Of a DNA stretch of 64,000 nucleotides, positions 18,259 through 28,203 are shown piece by piece. How positions within the stretch are numbered: the first letter of the stretch is position 1; every line of letters begins with the position of its first letter. This DNA comes from Curtobacterium sp. MCBA15_012 (lineage in GTDB: Bacteria > Actinomycetota > Actinomycetes > Actinomycetales > Microbacteriaceae), in contig NZ_CP126267.1 in the NCBI RefSeq assembly GCF_001864935.2, positions 3,348,001 to 3,412,000 on the forward strand, given 5' to 3'. A program made the translations under genes and the position numbers. Under the pieces are notes generated by a model, which had not been told where the DNA came from, ran no database searches, and worked only from the letters and a program-made list of their open reading frames with translations.

Positions 18259-19554
18259 GTGCCGCACGATCCCCGCCGCCCCATCGCCCGACACGGCCGA
18301 CTCCCCCGCCGTCGGGCGTGGACCACGGCCGCCACGGTGGTCGCCGCCGCGCTCGCGGTCGTCCTCGTCAGCGGCACCAGCGTCGCCGGCATCGCGGCGG
18401 TCCAGCTCGCGACCGCGCCGCACACCGTGCAGCTGAGCACCGACGACCAGAACACCGCGAAGGTCGCCGACATCACGGCGATCAAGGGCGGAGCGAACAT
18501 CCTCCTCGTCGGCAGCGACACCCGCATCGGCCAGTTCGACTCGGACGAGAACGTCGAGGGCGCGCGCAACGACGTCACGATCCTCGTGCACGTCTCCCAG
18601 GACCACCAGCAGCTCACGGCGGTCAGCTTCCCGCGCGACCTCAAGGTCCCGATCCCGGCGTGCACCAACCCCCAGACCGGCACCACCTACCCGGCCGCGA
18701 GCAAGGAGCTGCTCAACGAGGCGCTCGGGCACGGCGGCCTGTCGTGCGTCGTCGACACCGTCGAGAACCTCACCGGCCTGACCGTCCCGTACGCCGGCCT
18801 CATCACCTTCGACGGCGTCATCGAGATGTCGAACGCCCTCGGCGGCGTCGACGTCTGCGTCGCGAAGCCGATCCACGACTCGTACACCGGGCTGCAGCTC
18901 ACCGCGGGCGACCACACGCTCGAGGGGCAGGACGCCCTCGCCTTCCTCCGCAGCCGCCACGGCGTCGGCGACGGCAGCGACCTCGCCCGGATCAGCTCGC
19001 AGCAGGTCTTCCTGTCCGCCCTGCTCCGCAAGGTCGCCTCGGACGGCACCCTGTCGAACCCCGTGACGCTCTACAAGCTCGCGGGTGCCGCACTGTCGAA
19101 CATGACCCTGTCCGACGGCCTCGCCCAGACCCGCACACTCGTCGGCCTCGCCTCGACGCTGCGCGGCATGAGCACGTCCAACATGCTCTTCGTGCAGTAC
19201 CCCGTGGTCGACGACCCGACGGACACGTCGCACGTGCTCGTCGCGCAGGAGCCCGCGCACGCCCTCAACGTCGCGCTGCAGCAGGACGTGAAGACCTCGC
19301 TGACCGACTCGAGCACGGGCCGGGCGTCGACGCTGTCACCGGACGCGCAGGCCTCCGCGCCCGCGCAGGCACCGGCCTCCGGGACGGGTGGCGGGACCGG
19401 CACCGGGACGGGCGGCGGCACGGACACGGGGGCCGGCACCTCGGGCACCGGGGACGCCACGGCCGGTTCGACCCCGAGTCCGAGCGCCACCCCGCTGCCG
19501 TCGAGCATCACCGGGCAGAGCGCCTCCGAGCAGACCTGCTCGCGCGGCAACTGA
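18259..19554 (+). CDS. LytR-CpsA-Psr family protein (cell-wall glycopolymer transferase)
   Basis: A 431-residue LCP protein expected to transfer lipid-linked glycopolymers to peptidoglycan at the outer face of the membrane. The GTG at 18259 has GGAG five bases upstream and gives V-P-H-D-P-R-R-P. One membrane helix lies at ~22-44. The LCP domain (~70-260) has I-L-L-V-G-S-D-T-R, the arginine and aspartate of G-A-R-N-D-V-T, V-S-F-P-R-D-L, G-G-V-D-V-C and F-L-R-S-R-H. The last ~70 residues are a Gly/Thr/Ser/Ala-rich disordered tail ending S-E-Q-T-C-S-R-G-N. Divergent from infA. Confidence 0.92.
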   Translation: MPHDPRRPIARHGRLPRRRAWTTAATVVAAALAVVLVSGTSVAGIAAVQLATAPHTVQLSTDDQNTAKVADITAIKGGANILLVGSDTRIGQFDSDENVEGARNDVTILVHVSQDHQQLTAVSFPRDLKVPIPACTNPQTGTTYPAASKELLNEALGHGGLSCVVDTVENLTGLTVPYAGLITFDGVIEMSNALGGVDVCVAKPIHDSYTGLQLTAGDHTLEGQDALAFLRSRHGVGDGSDLARISSQQVFLSALLRKVASDGTLSNPVTLYKLAGAALSNMTLSDGLAQTRTLVGLASTLRGMSTSNMLFVQYPVVDDPTDTSHVLVAQEPAHALNVALQQDVKTSLTDSSTGRASTLSPDAQASAPAQAPASGTGGGTGTGTGGGTDTGAGTSGTGDATAGSTPSPSATPLPSSITGQSASEQTCSRGN

Positions 19555-19998
19555 CGCGGTAGCGGGGCTGCTGCGGGCTGCCGGCCATGGCCCGCTGACG
19601 CGGTCGCGGGGCTGCGGGCTGCGGGCCGGGGGCCCCGGAGCCGGGCGTGGGGTCGCAGTCACGGGCGTCCGGACCGCTGGCTCAGCCCTGCGGGTCGCTG
19701 TCGCGATCCGCGGGACCGCTGACCCGGGCGCGAGCGCGGGGCGGCCCACCCGGCGGGATGTCGGCGCGGAGCCCGCCGGACGGCCCGCCGTCGGACGGGA
19801 GCCGGACCGAGGGACCCGGCAGACCGACGGACGGGAACCGACACGACCGAACCGCCCCGCGCCTCCCGAGCTGCCATGCCTGCGGACGGGAACCGTCGCG
19901 GCCGAGCCGCGCGGTGCCTCCCGAACCGACCCACGGACGGGCTGGACCCGACACGGCGGAACCCACCCGCGCCTCCCGGCCCGAGCGACCGACGCTGC
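19552..19998. repeat. Gene-free region with repeats between LCP gene and map
   Basis: About 445 bases without a supported gene. A 44-bp tandem duplication starts at the LCP stop: CTGACGCGGTnGCGGGGCTG at 19551 and again at 19595. From ~19780 to 19980 come degenerate versions of the GGGAGGCGCGG element: GACGGGAnCC, CGCGCCTCCCG and GCGGTGCCTCCCG. One of these may end the map transcript. Open frames here have repeat-like composition and no recognisable homology. Confidence 0.5.
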
Positions 19999-20829
19999 CT
20001 AGGCGATCGGGACGGGCGTCACGCCGAGCGCTGCGAGGCCTGAGGCGCCCCCGTCGGAGGCCGTCGTGACCCAGATGCCGTCCGCGTGCACGGCAACCGT
20101 GTGCTCCCAGTGCGCGGCGTCCGAGCCGTCGAGCGTCCGGATGGTCCAGTCGTCGTCGTCCGTCGAGCTGTCGATCGTGCCGGCGGTGACCATCGGCTCG
20201 ATGGCGACCACGAGTCCGGGCCGGACCGCGGGCCCGGCACCGCGGACGCGGTAGTTGAAGACGGGCGGATCCTCGTGCATCGAACGGCCGATGCCGTGCC
20301 CGGTGAAGTCCTCGACGATGCCCCAGGCGCCGGTCTCGTCGATCGCGTCCTCGATCACCGCGCCGACCTCGTTGAGGTTGCGGGCGTGCGCGAGTGCCGC
20401 GACGCCGTGCCACAGCGCACGCTCCGTGGTGTCGCACAGCGTCTGCCGCGCCGCGGTCAGCGGTGCGTCCCCACCCGGGAGCACCGTCGTGAACGCACTG
20501 TCGCCGTTCCACCCGTCGACCTCCGCGCCGGCGTCGACCGACACGATGTCGCCGGGCTGCAGGACACGGTCACCGGGGATGCCGTGCACGACCTCGTCGT
20601 TGACCGAGACGCACAGCGTGTGGCGGTAGCCCGGCACGAGCTGGAAGTTCGGGATGCCGCCGCCGTCACGGATGGTGCGTTCTGCGACCGCGTCGAGCTC
20701 GCCGGTGGTGACACCGGGTCGGATCGCCTGCCGCACCGCCGTGAGGGCTGCCTCGGTCAGCAGCCCGGGACGGACCATCGCCCGGAGTTCCTCGGGGCTC
20801 TTGTAGATCGACGGCTTGCGACGTCGCAC
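19999..20829 (-). CDS. map: Type I methionine aminopeptidase
   Basis: MetAP, 276 residues, removes N-terminal methionine from new proteins. The metal ligands are present: D-I-V-S-V-D-A-G and W-N-G-D-S-A-F for the two aspartates, G-H-G-I-G-R-S-M-H for the histidine, V-V-A-I-E-P-M and H-W-E-H-T-V-A-V for the two glutamates. The catalytic histidine lies in N-D-E-V-V-H-G-I-P. Eight bases after adk; last gene of secY-adk-map. Confidence 0.97.
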   Translation of the reverse strand: MRRRKPSIYKSPEELRAMVRPGLLTEAALTAVRQAIRPGVTTGELDAVAERTIRDGGGIPNFQLVPGYRHTLCVSVNDEVVHGIPGDRVLQPGDIVSVDAGAEVDGWNGDSAFTTVLPGGDAPLTAARQTLCDTTERALWHGVAALAHARNLNEVGAVIEDAIDETGAWGIVEDFTGHGIGRSMHEDPPVFNYRVRGAGPAVRPGLVVAIEPMVTAGTIDSSTDDDDWTIRTLDGSDAAHWEHTVAVHADGIWVTTASDGGASGLAALGVTPVPIA

Positions 20830-20837
20830 GAGCGGGC

Positions 20838-21428
20838 TCAGACGCCGGCGGTGAGGCCGCGCGAGACCAGGGCCGCCTGGATGCGGTCGCCGACCTCGTC
20901 GATGGTGCCGAGGCCGTCGACCTCGACCACGAGTCCACGCTCGGCGTAGGACGCGACGATCGGTGCGGTCTCCTGCGTGTAGACCTCCTGGCGACGACGG
21001 ATGGTCTCCTCGTTGTCGTCGCTCCGACCCTGCTTGGCGGCACGGTCGAGCAGACGGCTGACGAGCGCGTCCTGGTCGGCCACGAGCTGCACCACGGCGT
21101 CGATCCCGGCGCCCTGCTCGGCGAGCAGTGCGTCGAGGTAGGCCACCTGGCCGACGGTGCGGGGGTACCCGTCGAGCAGGAACCCGTCGACCGCGTCGGC
21201 CTCGGCGAGACGGGACTTCACGAGCTCGTTCGTCAGTTCGTCGGGCACGTAGTCCCCGGCGTCCATGATCGCCTTCGCCTGGACCCCGAGCGGGGTGCCC
21301 TCGGACACGTTCTTGCGGAAGATGTCACCGGTCGAGATCGCGGGGACCCCGAACGACTCGGCGATGCGGCCCGCCTGGGTGCCCTTCCCGGCTCCGGGAG
21401 GTCCGACGATGATGAGACGTGCGCTCAA
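20838..21428 (-). CDS. adk: Adenylate kinase
   Basis: Adk, 196 residues, interconverts ATP + AMP with 2 ADP. P-loop G-P-P-G-A-G-K-G-T is at residues 8-16, the AMP site S-T-G-D-I-F-R-K and G-Y-P-R-T-V-G-Q-V, then [17 protein letters not shown], a short LID without the zinc cysteines. The ATG overlaps the secY stop by four bases. Confidence 0.97.
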   Translation of the reverse strand: MSARLIIVGPPGAGKGTQAGRIAESFGVPAISTGDIFRKNVSEGTPLGVQAKAIMDAGDYVPDELTNELVKSRLAEADAVDGFLLDGYPRTVGQVAYLDALLAEQGAGIDAVVQLVADQDALVSRLLDRAAKQGRSDDNEETIRRRQEVYTQETAPIVASYAERGLVVEVDGLGTIDEVGDRIQAALVSRGLTAGV

Positions 21429-22747
21429 CGGAGAAGCCCTTCGTAGTGACGTTGCTGCAGCTGCGAGTCGATCTGCTTCACGGTCTCGAGACCGACACCC
21501 ACGATGATGAGGATGCTCGCGCCACCGAACGGGAAGTTCTGGTTCGCGCCGAACAGCGCCAGTGCTGCCAGCGGGATGAGCGCGATGAGACCGAGGTAGA
21601 GCGCACCGGGCAGCGTCACCCGGGTCAGGACGTAGTCGAGGTACTCCGCCGTCGGACGGCCGGCCCGGATGCCCGGGATGAAGCCGCCGTACTTCTTCAT
21701 GTTGTCGGCGACCTCTTCGGGGTTGAAGGTGATCGCGACGTAGAAGTACGTGAAGCCGACGATGAGCAGGAAGTACAGGACCATGTAGAACCAGTTGTCA
21801 CCCGAGGTCAGGTTCGCCTGGATCCAGGTCACCCACGCGGCCGGCGCGGAGCCGTCCGAGGGCTGGTTGAACTGCGCGACCAGGGCCGGCAGGTACAGCA
21901 GCGACGAGGCGAAGATGACGGGCACGACGCCGGCCATGTTCACCTTGATCGGGATGTAGGTGTTGTTGCCCCCGTAGGTGCGACGGCCGACCATGCGCTT
22001 GGCGTACTGCACGGGGATCCGCCGCTGCGACTGCTCGACGAACACCACGGCCATCATGATGACCAGGCCGACCAGGATGACGAACAGGAAGAGCTCGAAC
22101 GACTGCGACTGCTCGATCGCCCAGAGCGCGGACGGGAACTGCGCTGCGATGGACGTGAAGATGAGCAGGGACATTCCGTTGCCGATGCCGCGCTCGGTGA
22201 CGAGCTCGCCCATCCACATGATGAGGCCGGTGCCGGCGGTCAGCGTGACGACCATGAGCATGATCGCGTACCAGCTGTCGTTCGAGATGATCGACGAGCA
22301 GGAAGCCGAGGCGTTGGTGCCGAACAGGGCGCCGGAGCGGGCGACGGTGATCAGGGTGGTGGACTGCAGCACGCCCAGCGCGATGGTGAGGTAGCGCGTG
22401 TACTGCGTCAGCTTCGCCTGACCGGACTGTCCCTCCTTGTAGAGGGCGTCGAAGTGCGGGATGACCACGCGCAGGAGCTGCACGATGATCGACGACGTGA
22501 TGTACGGCATGATGCCGAGCGCGAAGACCGAGAGCTTCAGCAGCGCGCCGCCGGAGAAGAGGTTGATCAGGTCGTAGAGGCCGCCGGAGGACGACGCGCT
22601 GGCGAGACAGCTCTGCACGGCGGCGTAGTCGACGAACGGTGCGGGGATGTACGACCCCAGACGGAACAGCGCGATGATCGCGAGGGTGAAGCCGATCTTC
22701 TTGCGAAGATCGGGGGTGCGCATGATGCGCGCGACCGCTCTGAACAC
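21425..22747 (-). CDS. secY: Protein translocase subunit SecY
   Basis: SecY, 440 residues, the pore of the Sec translocon with ten membrane helices. The GTG at 22747 gives [18 protein letters not shown], the family N-terminus, with GGAG five bases upstream. The plug/helix 2 region, [15 protein letters not shown] and the [12 protein letters not shown] motif near 310 are present. Separated from rplO by 143 bases with a terminator hairpin, so secY-adk-map may form its own unit. Confidence 0.96.
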   Translation of the reverse strand: MFRAVARIMRTPDLRKKIGFTLAIIALFRLGSYIPAPFVDYAAVQSCLASASSSGGLYDLINLFSGGALLKLSVFALGIMPYITSSIIVQLLRVVIPHFDALYKEGQSGQAKLTQYTRYLTIALGVLQSTTLITVARSGALFGTNASASCSSIISNDSWYAIMLMVVTLTAGTGLIMWMGELVTERGIGNGMSLLIFTSIAAQFPSALWAIEQSQSFELFLFVILVGLVIMMAVVFVEQSQRRIPVQYAKRMVGRRTYGGNNTYIPIKVNMAGVVPVIFASSLLYLPALVAQFNQPSDGSAPAAWVTWIQANLTSGDNWFYMVLYFLLIVGFTYFYVAITFNPEEVADNMKKYGGFIPGIRAGRPTAEYLDYVLTRVTLPGALYLGLIALIPLAALALFGANQNFPFGGASILIIVGVGLETVKQIDSQLQQRHYEGLLR

Positions 22748-22851
22748 GAGGACTCCGAACTGCTGGGACCGGCGACCTGGTCGAGGTCGGCACGGTGTCG
22801 ATCGGCAGGGCCGACCCGGCCGACGGACGGCCACTGTCAAGGAAACCGTAA

Positions 22852-22883
22852 CGGCGGCCCGTGCGCAAACGCACGGGCCGCCG
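22852..22883 (-). terminator. Hairpin between rplO and secY
   Basis: A perfect 14-bp stem (CGGCGGCCCGTGCG) with a four-base loop starts eight bases after the rplO stop. On the transcribed strand TTACGGTTTCC follows, T-rich for this genome. A TTGACA box lies just downstream (22840-22835 on the minus strand), but no -10 was found at the right distance. Confidence 0.65.
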
Positions 22884-22890
22884 ACGGGGA

Positions 22891-23355
22891 TTACTGGGAG
22901 ACGGAGCCGCCAGCAGCTGCGATCTTCTCGGCGGCGGACGCCGAGACCTTGTCGACCGCGACCGTGAGCTTCACGCTGATGTCACCCTGACCGAGAACCT
23001 TGACCTTCTCGTTCTTGCGGACGGCGCCCTTGGCCACCAGGTCCGCGACGGTGACGTCGCCACCGTTCGGGTAGAGCTCCGCGAGCTTGTCCAGGTTCAC
23101 GACCTGGTACTCGACGCGGAACGGGTTCTTGAACCCGCGGAGCTTCGGGGTGCGCATGTGCAGCGGCATCTGCCCACCCTCGAAGCCGACCTTGACCTGG
23201 TAACGAGCCTTCTGGCCCTTGGTACCACGGCCGGCGGTCTTGCCCTTCGAGCCCTCACCGCGACCCACGCGGGTGCGGTCCTTCTTGGCGCCCGCGGCGG
23301 GGCGGAGGTGGTGCAGCTTCAGCACCTGCACGCGCTCGTTCTTCTCGTCGCTCAT
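22891..23355 (-). CDS. rplO: 50S ribosomal protein L15
   Basis: L15, 154 residues, an assembly protein of the large-subunit central region. Gly-rich N-terminal segment [18 protein letters not shown], then [20 protein letters not shown] and a regular C-terminal domain. Overlaps rpmD by four bases; followed by a hairpin. Confidence 0.97.
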   Translation of the reverse strand: MSDEKNERVQVLKLHHLRPAAGAKKDRTRVGRGEGSKGKTAGRGTKGQKARYQVKVGFEGGQMPLHMRTPKLRGFKNPFRVEYQVVNLDKLAELYPNGGDVTVADLVAKGAVRKNEKVKVLGQGDISVKLTVAVDKVSASAAEKIAAAGGSVSQ

Positions 23356-23537
23356 GCGTCGACCTCCTCGACCTTCACGAGGTGCGCGACCGTCGCGACG
23401 TACCCGCGGTTCTGGGCGTTGTCCTCACGCAGGACCGTACGGCCGATGCGCTTGAGACCCAGGCTGCGGAGCGTGTCGCGCTGGTACTGCTTCTCGCTGA
23501 TAACGGACTTCGTCTGCGTGATCTTCAGCATCGCCAT
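23352..23537 (-). CDS. rpmD: 50S ribosomal protein L30
   Basis: L30, 61 residues. It starts [11 protein letters not shown] at 23537, overlapping the rpsE stop by one base (TGATG), and has [13 protein letters not shown] and the end [10 protein letters not shown]. Standard length; lies between S5 and L15 as in most spc operons. Confidence 0.97.
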   Translation of the reverse strand: MAMLKITQTKSVISEKQYQRDTLRSLGLKRIGRTVLREDNAQNRGYVATVAHLVKVEEVDA

Positions 23538-24358
23538 CACGCACCTGCCTTCTCGGTCGCGGCACGCAGGGCTGCGGCCTCGGCGCGGAGCAGGCGGGCC
23601 GGGACGACCCGGTCGACGTCGAGGCCACGACGGCTGGCGACGGCGCGGGGCTCCTCGAGCTGCTGCAGCGCCTCGACGGTCGCGTGCACGATGTTGATGG
23701 TGTTCGACGAGCCGAGCGACTTGCTCAGGACGTCGTGGATGCCGGCGCACTCGAGCACGGCGCGGACCGGACCACCGGCGATGACACCGGTACCGGCAGC
23801 AGCCGGACGCAGCAGGACGACACCGGCAGCGGCCTCACCCTGGACGGGGTGCGGGATCGTGTTGCCGACGCGCGGGACGCGGAAGAAGTTCTTCTTCGCC
23901 TCCTCGACGCCCTTGGAGATCGCGGTGGGGACTTCCTTCGCCTTGCCGTAACCGACACCGACGAGGCCGTTGCCGTCACCGACGACGACGAGCGCCGTGA
24001 AGCTGAAGCGACGACCACCCTTGACGACCTTCGAGACGCGGTTGATGGTCACCACGCGCTCGAGGAACTGGCTGTCGCCACCGCGGTTGTTGCGGTCGCG
24101 ACCCTGCTGACGGTCACGGCCACCGCCACGACGGCCGCGCTGGTCGGCGTTGTCGCGGTTGTTGGACGCGGAGCCCGCAGCGGTCTCGACGGGGCGCTCG
24201 GCGACCGCAGGAGCGTCCGCCTCCTTGCCGGTCGTCGCCTTCGCAGCGGTCTCGGTCGCAGCAGCGGTGTCGGTCTCGACAGCGGTCTCGGTCTCGACAG
24301 CGGCCTCGGCCGGCGTCTCGGTCTCGGCCGCTTCGTTGTTGTTCGCGATGTCGCTCAC
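23537..24358 (-). CDS. rpsE: 30S ribosomal protein S5, with long acidic/RG N-terminal extension
   Basis: S5, 273 residues, a small-subunit body protein involved in decoding fidelity. The conserved core starts near residue 97 ([21 protein letters not shown]) and includes [11 protein letters not shown] and [10 protein letters not shown]. About 95 residues precede it: a Glu/Thr/Ala-rich acidic stretch (1-62), then an Arg/Gly-rich one (70-95). Bacterial S5 is usually 165-210 residues. The ATG overlaps the rplR stop by four bases, supporting the long start. Confidence 0.95.
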   Translation of the reverse strand: MSDIANNNEAAETETPAEAAVETETAVETDTAAATETAAKATTGKEADAPAVAERPVETAAGSASNNRDNADQRGRRGGGRDRQQGRDRNNRGGDSQFLERVVTINRVSKVVKGGRRFSFTALVVVGDGNGLVGVGYGKAKEVPTAISKGVEEAKKNFFRVPRVGNTIPHPVQGEAAAGVVLLRPAAAGTGVIAGGPVRAVLECAGIHDVLSKSLGSSNTINIVHATVEALQQLEEPRAVASRRGLDVDRVVPARLLRAEAAALRAATEKAGA

Positions 24359-24726
24359 AGGTTCAGCCCTCCTTCACGGGCACCATCGGCGATCGCGGCG
24401 ACGCGACCGGCGTACTTGCTACCACCGCGGTCGAAGACCACGGCCTCGACGCCGGCAGCCTTCGCACGCTCGGCGAGGAGCTCGCCGACGCGACGGGCCT
24501 TGGCCGTCTTGTCGCCGTCGAACGACCGGAGGTCGGCCTCCATCGTCGACGCGCTGGCCAGGGTGTGACCCTGGGCGTCGTCGATGACCTGGACGAACAC
24601 GTGGCGCGACGACCGGAAGACAGCGAGGCGCGGACGCGACTCGGTGCCGGTGATCTTCTTGCGGAGACGGTTGTGACGGCGCGCCTTGGCGGCCGACTTG
24701 CTCTTTCCTCGGATACCGAGAGCCAT
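24355..24726 (-). CDS. rplR: 50S ribosomal protein L18
   Basis: L18, 123 residues, binds 5S rRNA. The ATG at 24726 gives [11 protein letters not shown], two bases after the rplF stop; an overlapping GTG two codons earlier is possible. [25 protein letters not shown] and [12 protein letters not shown] are conserved. Confidence 0.96.
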   Translation of the reverse strand: MALGIRGKSKSAAKARRHNRLRKKITGTESRPRLAVFRSSRHVFVQVIDDAQGHTLASASTMEADLRSFDGDKTAKARRVGELLAERAKAAGVEAVVFDRGGSKYAGRVAAIADGAREGGLNL

Positions 24727-24728
24727 GA

Positions 24729-25265
24729 TCACTTACCTGACTTTCCGGCCTTGCGGCGCACGATCTCGCCGGCGTAGCGGACACCCTTGCCCTTGTAGGG
24801 CTCGGGCTTGCGCAGCTTGCGGATGTTGGCAGCCACCTCGCCGACGGCCTGCTTGTCGATGCCCGAGACGGTGAGCTTGTTGTTGCCCTCGACGGCGAAG
24901 CTGATGCCCGCCGGCGGCTCGACCGTGATCGGGTGGGAGTAGCCGAGCGCGAACTCGACGTTGCTGCCCTTGGCCTGCACGCGGTAACCGGTGCCGACGA
25001 CCTCGAGGCCCTTGGAGTAGCCCTGGGTCACGCCGACGATGTTGTTCGCGATCAGGGTGCGGGTGAGGCCGTGCAGGGCACGGGACTCACGCTCGTCGTC
25101 CGGGCGGGTGACGAGGACCTGGTTCTCCTCGACCTTGGCCTGGATGGGCTCGGCGACGACGAGCGCGAGCTCGCCCTTCGGGCCCTTGACCGCCACGGTC
25201 TGACCGTCAACGGAGACGGAGACCCCGGCGGGGATGTCGATGGGAAGACGTCCGATACGAGACAT
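24729..25265 (-). CDS. rplF: 50S ribosomal protein L6
   Basis: L6, 178 residues, near the factor-binding site. It begins [15 protein letters not shown] and has [19 protein letters not shown] and the C-terminal [13 protein letters not shown]. Follows rpsH by six bases. Confidence 0.98.
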   Translation of the reverse strand: MSRIGRLPIDIPAGVSVSVDGQTVAVKGPKGELALVVAEPIQAKVEENQVLVTRPDDERESRALHGLTRTLIANNIVGVTQGYSKGLEVVGTGYRVQAKGSNVEFALGYSHPITVEPPAGISFAVEGNNKLTVSGIDKQAVGEVAANIRKLRKPEPYKGKGVRYAGEIVRRKAGKSGK

Positions 25266-25271
25266 TGTCGA

Positions 25272-25670
25272 TCACCACACGTAGGCGAGGACTTCCCCAC
25301 CCACGCCCTTCTGCTCGGCTTCACGGTCGGTGAGCAGTCCCGAGGAGGTCGAGAGGATCGCCACGCCGAGGCCACCGAGGACCTGGGGGAGCTCCGTCGA
25401 CTTCGCGTAGACCCGGAGACCGGGCTTCGAGACGCGCTTGATGCCGGCGATCGAACGCTCGCGCTCGGGGCCGTACTTCAGGTCGATCGTGAGGGTCTGC
25501 CCGACGCGGGCGTCCTCGATCTTCCACTCGCTGATGTAACCCTCGCGCTTGAGGATCTCGGCGATGTTCTTCTTCAGCTTGGAGCTGGGAAGCGAGACGG
25601 CGTCGTGGTGCGCCGAGTTCGCGTTCCGCAATCTGGTCAGCATGTCTGCGACCGGATCGGTCATCGTCAT
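25272..25670 (-). CDS. rpsH: 30S ribosomal protein S8
   Basis: S8, 132 residues, binds central-domain 16S rRNA and in many bacteria represses the spc operon. The ATG at 25670 gives [17 protein letters not shown]; in-frame codons upstream are not conserved. C-terminal G-G-E-V-L-A-Y-V-W is typical. Unlike most spc operons, no rpsN precedes it; a 154-base hairpin-rich gap separates it from rplE. Confidence 0.97.
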   Translation of the reverse strand: MTMTDPVADMLTRLRNANSAHHDAVSLPSSKLKKNIAEILKREGYISEWKIEDARVGQTLTIDLKYGPERERSIAGIKRVSKPGLRVYAKSTELPQVLGGLGVAILSTSSGLLTDREAEQKGVGGEVLAYVW

Positions 25671-25824
25671 GATGGTCGTCCATTCTTCGCCTGGTTTCGA
25701 CACCCGTTCCACGAATGCCGACCTGAGCGATCGGGGTGATCCCGGAGCGGTTCCCCGGGATCGGTGTGTTCAAGGGTGCGGGCCGGAGGACGTGAATCCT
25801 CCGGCCCGCACCGCCCGAAGTAGC
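25671..25824 (-). other. rplE-rpsH intercistronic region; position of rpsN in other operons
   Basis: Only 154 bases separate rplE from rpsH, too few for a 61-codon zinc-type rpsN, and no rpsN-like reading frame or CxxC pair is visible. Two inverted repeats fill it: 25775-25812 (16-bp perfect stem, GGTGCGGGCCGGAGGA) and ~25737-25762 (GATCCCGG/CCGGGATC). They could attenuate transcription or regulate S8 translation; neither has a long T-run. Confidence 0.6.
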
Positions 25825-26415
25825 TTAGACCGTCTGGTCGGCCGAACGGAACGGGAACCCGAGCTGGCGGAGCAGCGCGCGTCCCTCGTCGTCCGTCTTC
25901 GCGGTGGTCACGACGGTGATGTCGAAGCCACGCACGCGGTCGATGCGGTCCTGGTCGATCTCGTGGAACATCGACTGCTCCGTGAGACCGAACGTGTAGT
26001 TGCCGTTGCCGTCGAACTGCTTGTCGCTGAGACCGCGGAAGTCGCGGATGCGGGGCAGTGCGAGGGTGACGAGCCGGTCGACGAACTCCCACGCGCGATC
26101 ACCGCGGAGGGTGACGTGCGCGCCGATGGCCTGACCCTCGCGCAGCTTGAACTGCGCGATGGACTTGCGGGCCTTCGTCACGATCGGCTTCTGACCCGTG
26201 ATCGCCGTGAGGTCCTTGACGGCCCCGTCGATGATCTTCGAGTCGCGAGCGGCCTCGCCGACGCCGGTGTTCACGACGACCTTGACCAGGCCAGGGACCT
26301 GCATGACGTTCGCGTACCCGAACTGCTCGGTGAGGGCAGCCTTGATCTCGTTCTTGTACTTCTGCTTGAGGCGCGGTTCGACCTTGGTCGCCGGCGCTGC
26401 AGTCGTGTCGGTCAT
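25825..26415 (-). CDS. rplE: 50S ribosomal protein L5
   Basis: L5, 196 residues, binds 5S rRNA and bridges to S13. [41 protein letters not shown] and [10 protein letters not shown] are conserved. One-base overlap with rplX. It is followed by the hairpin-rich gap rather than rpsN. Confidence 0.98.
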   Translation of the reverse strand: MTDTTAAPATKVEPRLKQKYKNEIKAALTEQFGYANVMQVPGLVKVVVNTGVGEAARDSKIIDGAVKDLTAITGQKPIVTKARKSIAQFKLREGQAIGAHVTLRGDRAWEFVDRLVTLALPRIRDFRGLSDKQFDGNGNYTFGLTEQSMFHEIDQDRIDRVRGFDITVVTTAKTDDEGRALLRQLGFPFRSADQTV

Positions 26416-26774
26416 CAGAGCTTCTCACCCGACTTCTTGGCGTAGCGGACGCGGACGGTCTTCTTGACGCCGTCCTTCTCCACCTCTTCGATGCGGAAAC
26501 CGACGCGGGTCGGCTTCTTGGTCTTCGGGTCGACGATCGCGACGTTCGAGACGTGGATCGGAGCCTCGTGCTGCTCGATGCCACCGGTCTTCGAACCGCG
26601 CTGCGTCTGGCCGACGCGGACGTGCTTCGTGACGAAGTTCACGCCCTCGACGACGACCCGGTTCTTGTCCTTGAGGACCTCGAGGACCTTGCCCTGCTTG
26701 CCCCGGTCACCGCCGCGCTCCTGCTTGGCGCCCGTGATGACCTGGACGAGGTCGCCCTTCTTGATGTTCGCCAT
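26415..26774 (-). CDS. rplX: 50S ribosomal protein L24
   Basis: L24, 119 residues, an assembly initiator near the exit tunnel. [12 protein letters not shown] and G-K-Q-G-K-V-L-E-V form the KOW motif; [10 protein letters not shown] follows. An insertion Q-E-R-G-G-D-R sits before the KOW glycine, a common actinobacterial feature. Three bases after rplN. Confidence 0.98.
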   Translation of the reverse strand: MANIKKGDLVQVITGAKQERGGDRGKQGKVLEVLKDKNRVVVEGVNFVTKHVRVGQTQRGSKTGGIEQHEAPIHVSNVAIVDPKTKKPTRVGFRIEEVEKDGVKKTVRVRYAKKSGEKL

Positions 26775-26777
26775 GGC

Positions 26778-27146
26778 TTACAGCACCTCCGGCGCGAGCG
26801 AGATGATCTTCATGAACTTCTTGTCCCGGAGCTCGCGACCGACCGGACCGAAGATGCGCGTTCCGCGCGGGTCGCCGTCGGCCTTGAGGATCACTGCCGC
26901 GTTCTCGTCGAACTTGATGTAGGAGCCGTCCTGACGACGGGTCTCCTTCTTGGTGCGAACGATGACCGCCTTGACGACGTCACCCTTCTTCACGTTGCCG
27001 CCGGGGATGGCGTCCTTCACCGTGGCGACGATGACGTCACCGAGGCCGGCGTAGCGACGACCCGAGCCACCGAGCACGCGGATGGTCAAGATCTCCTTGG
27101 CACCCGTGTTGTCGGCGACCTTCAGGCGGGATTCCTGCTGAATCAC
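26778..27146 (-). CDS. rplN: 50S ribosomal protein L14
   Basis: L14, 122 residues, forms an intersubunit bridge. [38 protein letters not shown] and the end [10 protein letters not shown] are all standard. Separated by 31 bases from rpsQ. Confidence 0.98.
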   Translation of the reverse strand: MIQQESRLKVADNTGAKEILTIRVLGGSGRRYAGLGDVIVATVKDAIPGGNVKKGDVVKAVIVRTKKETRRQDGSYIKFDENAAVILKADGDPRGTRIFGPVGRELRDKKFMKIISLAPEVL

Positions 27147-27177
27147 TGCTGTCTCCTATTCCGAAGCAGGCCGGGGC

Positions 27178-27462
27178 CTACTTGGCCTTCTCGAGGATCT
27201 CGACCAGGCGCCAGCGCTTCGAGGCGCTGAGGGGACGGGTCTCGCTGATCACGACGAGGTCGCCGACACCGGCGGTGCCGAGCTCGTCGTGGGCCTTCAC
27301 CTTGGACGTGCGGCGGATGATCTTGCCGTAGAGCGCGTGCTTCACGCGGTCCTCGACCTCGACCACGATGGTCTTGTCCATCTTGTCGCTCGTCACGTAG
27401 CCGCGACGCGTCTTGCGGTAGCCGCGGGTGGAGGCGGCGGAGTTGAGCTCTTCGTTCGCCAT
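27178..27462 (-). CDS. rpsQ: 30S ribosomal protein S17
   Basis: S17, 94 residues. [23 protein letters not shown] introduces the OB fold, with [11 protein letters not shown] and [14 protein letters not shown]. One-base overlap with rpmC. Confidence 0.97.
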   Translation of the reverse strand: MANEELNSAASTRGYRKTRRGYVTSDKMDKTIVVEVEDRVKHALYGKIIRRTSKVKAHDELGTAGVGDLVVISETRPLSASKRWRLVEILEKAK

Positions 27463-27782
27463 CAGTTCTCCTCGGCGGTAGCGGCCTCGGTCGACTCGGC
27501 GGGCTTGTCAGCCTTCTTCGTCGTCTTCTTGGCCTTGGTGGCGGTCTCGACGGGCGCGGGAGTGGCACGGATGCCGAGCTCGCGCTCGCGGAGGACGGTG
27601 TAGATGCGTGCGATGTCGCGCTTGACGGCACGGAGACGACCGTGGCTCTCCAGCTGGCCGGTGGCCGACTGGAAGCGGAGGTTGAAGAGTTCCTCCTTGG
27701 CCTTCTTCAGCTCGTCAGCGAGACGCTCGTTCTCGAACGTGTCGAGCTCCGTCGGACGGAGCTCCTTGGAACCGATCGCCAT
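27462..27782 (-). CDS. rpmC: 50S ribosomal protein L29, with Lys/Thr-Glu tail
   Basis: L29, 106 residues. The two-helix core ends near residue 70 ([26 protein letters not shown]). A tail of ~35 residues, basic (K-A-K-K-T-T-K-K) then acidic, is absent from most L29. One-base overlaps on both sides (rplP, rpsQ). Confidence 0.96.
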   Translation of the reverse strand: MAIGSKELRPTELDTFENERLADELKKAKEELFNLRFQSATGQLESHGRLRAVKRDIARIYTVLRERELGIRATPAPVETATKAKKTTKKADKPAESTEAATAEEN

Positions 27783-28201
27783 TATGCGTCGCCCTCCTCG
27801 CGCTTGATGATGCGTGCCTTGAGGGGCAGCTTGTGGATTGCACGGGTCAGCGCCTCACGGGCGATGTCCTCGCTGACGCCGGAGAGCTCGAAGAGCACAC
27901 GACCCGGCTTGACGTTGGCGACCCACCACTCGGGCGAGCCCTTACCGGAACCCATGCGGGTCTCAGCCGGCTTCTTGGTGAGCGGGCGGTCCGGGTAGAT
28001 GTTGATCCAGACCTTGCCGCCACGCTTGATGTGACGCGTCATGGCGATACGAGCGGACTCGATCTGACGGTTGGTCACGTAGGCGGGGGTCAGCGCCTGG
28101 ATGCCGTAGTCACCGAACGACACCTTGGTGCCACCGGTCGCCTGGCCCGAGCGCTTCGGGTGGTGCTGCTTGCGGTGCTTGACTCGACGGGGGATAAGCA
28201 T
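27782..28201 (-). CDS. rplP: 50S ribosomal protein L16
   Basis: L16, 139 residues, contacts A- and P-site t[43 protein letters not shown] and [10 protein letters not shown] cover the family. Follows rpsC by two bases. Confidence 0.98.
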   Translation of the reverse strand: MLIPRRVKHRKQHHPKRSGQATGGTKVSFGDYGIQALTPAYVTNRQIESARIAMTRHIKRGGKVWINIYPDRPLTKKPAETRMGSGKGSPEWWVANVKPGRVLFELSGVSEDIAREALTRAIHKLPLKARIIKREEGDA

Positions 28202-28203
28202 GG

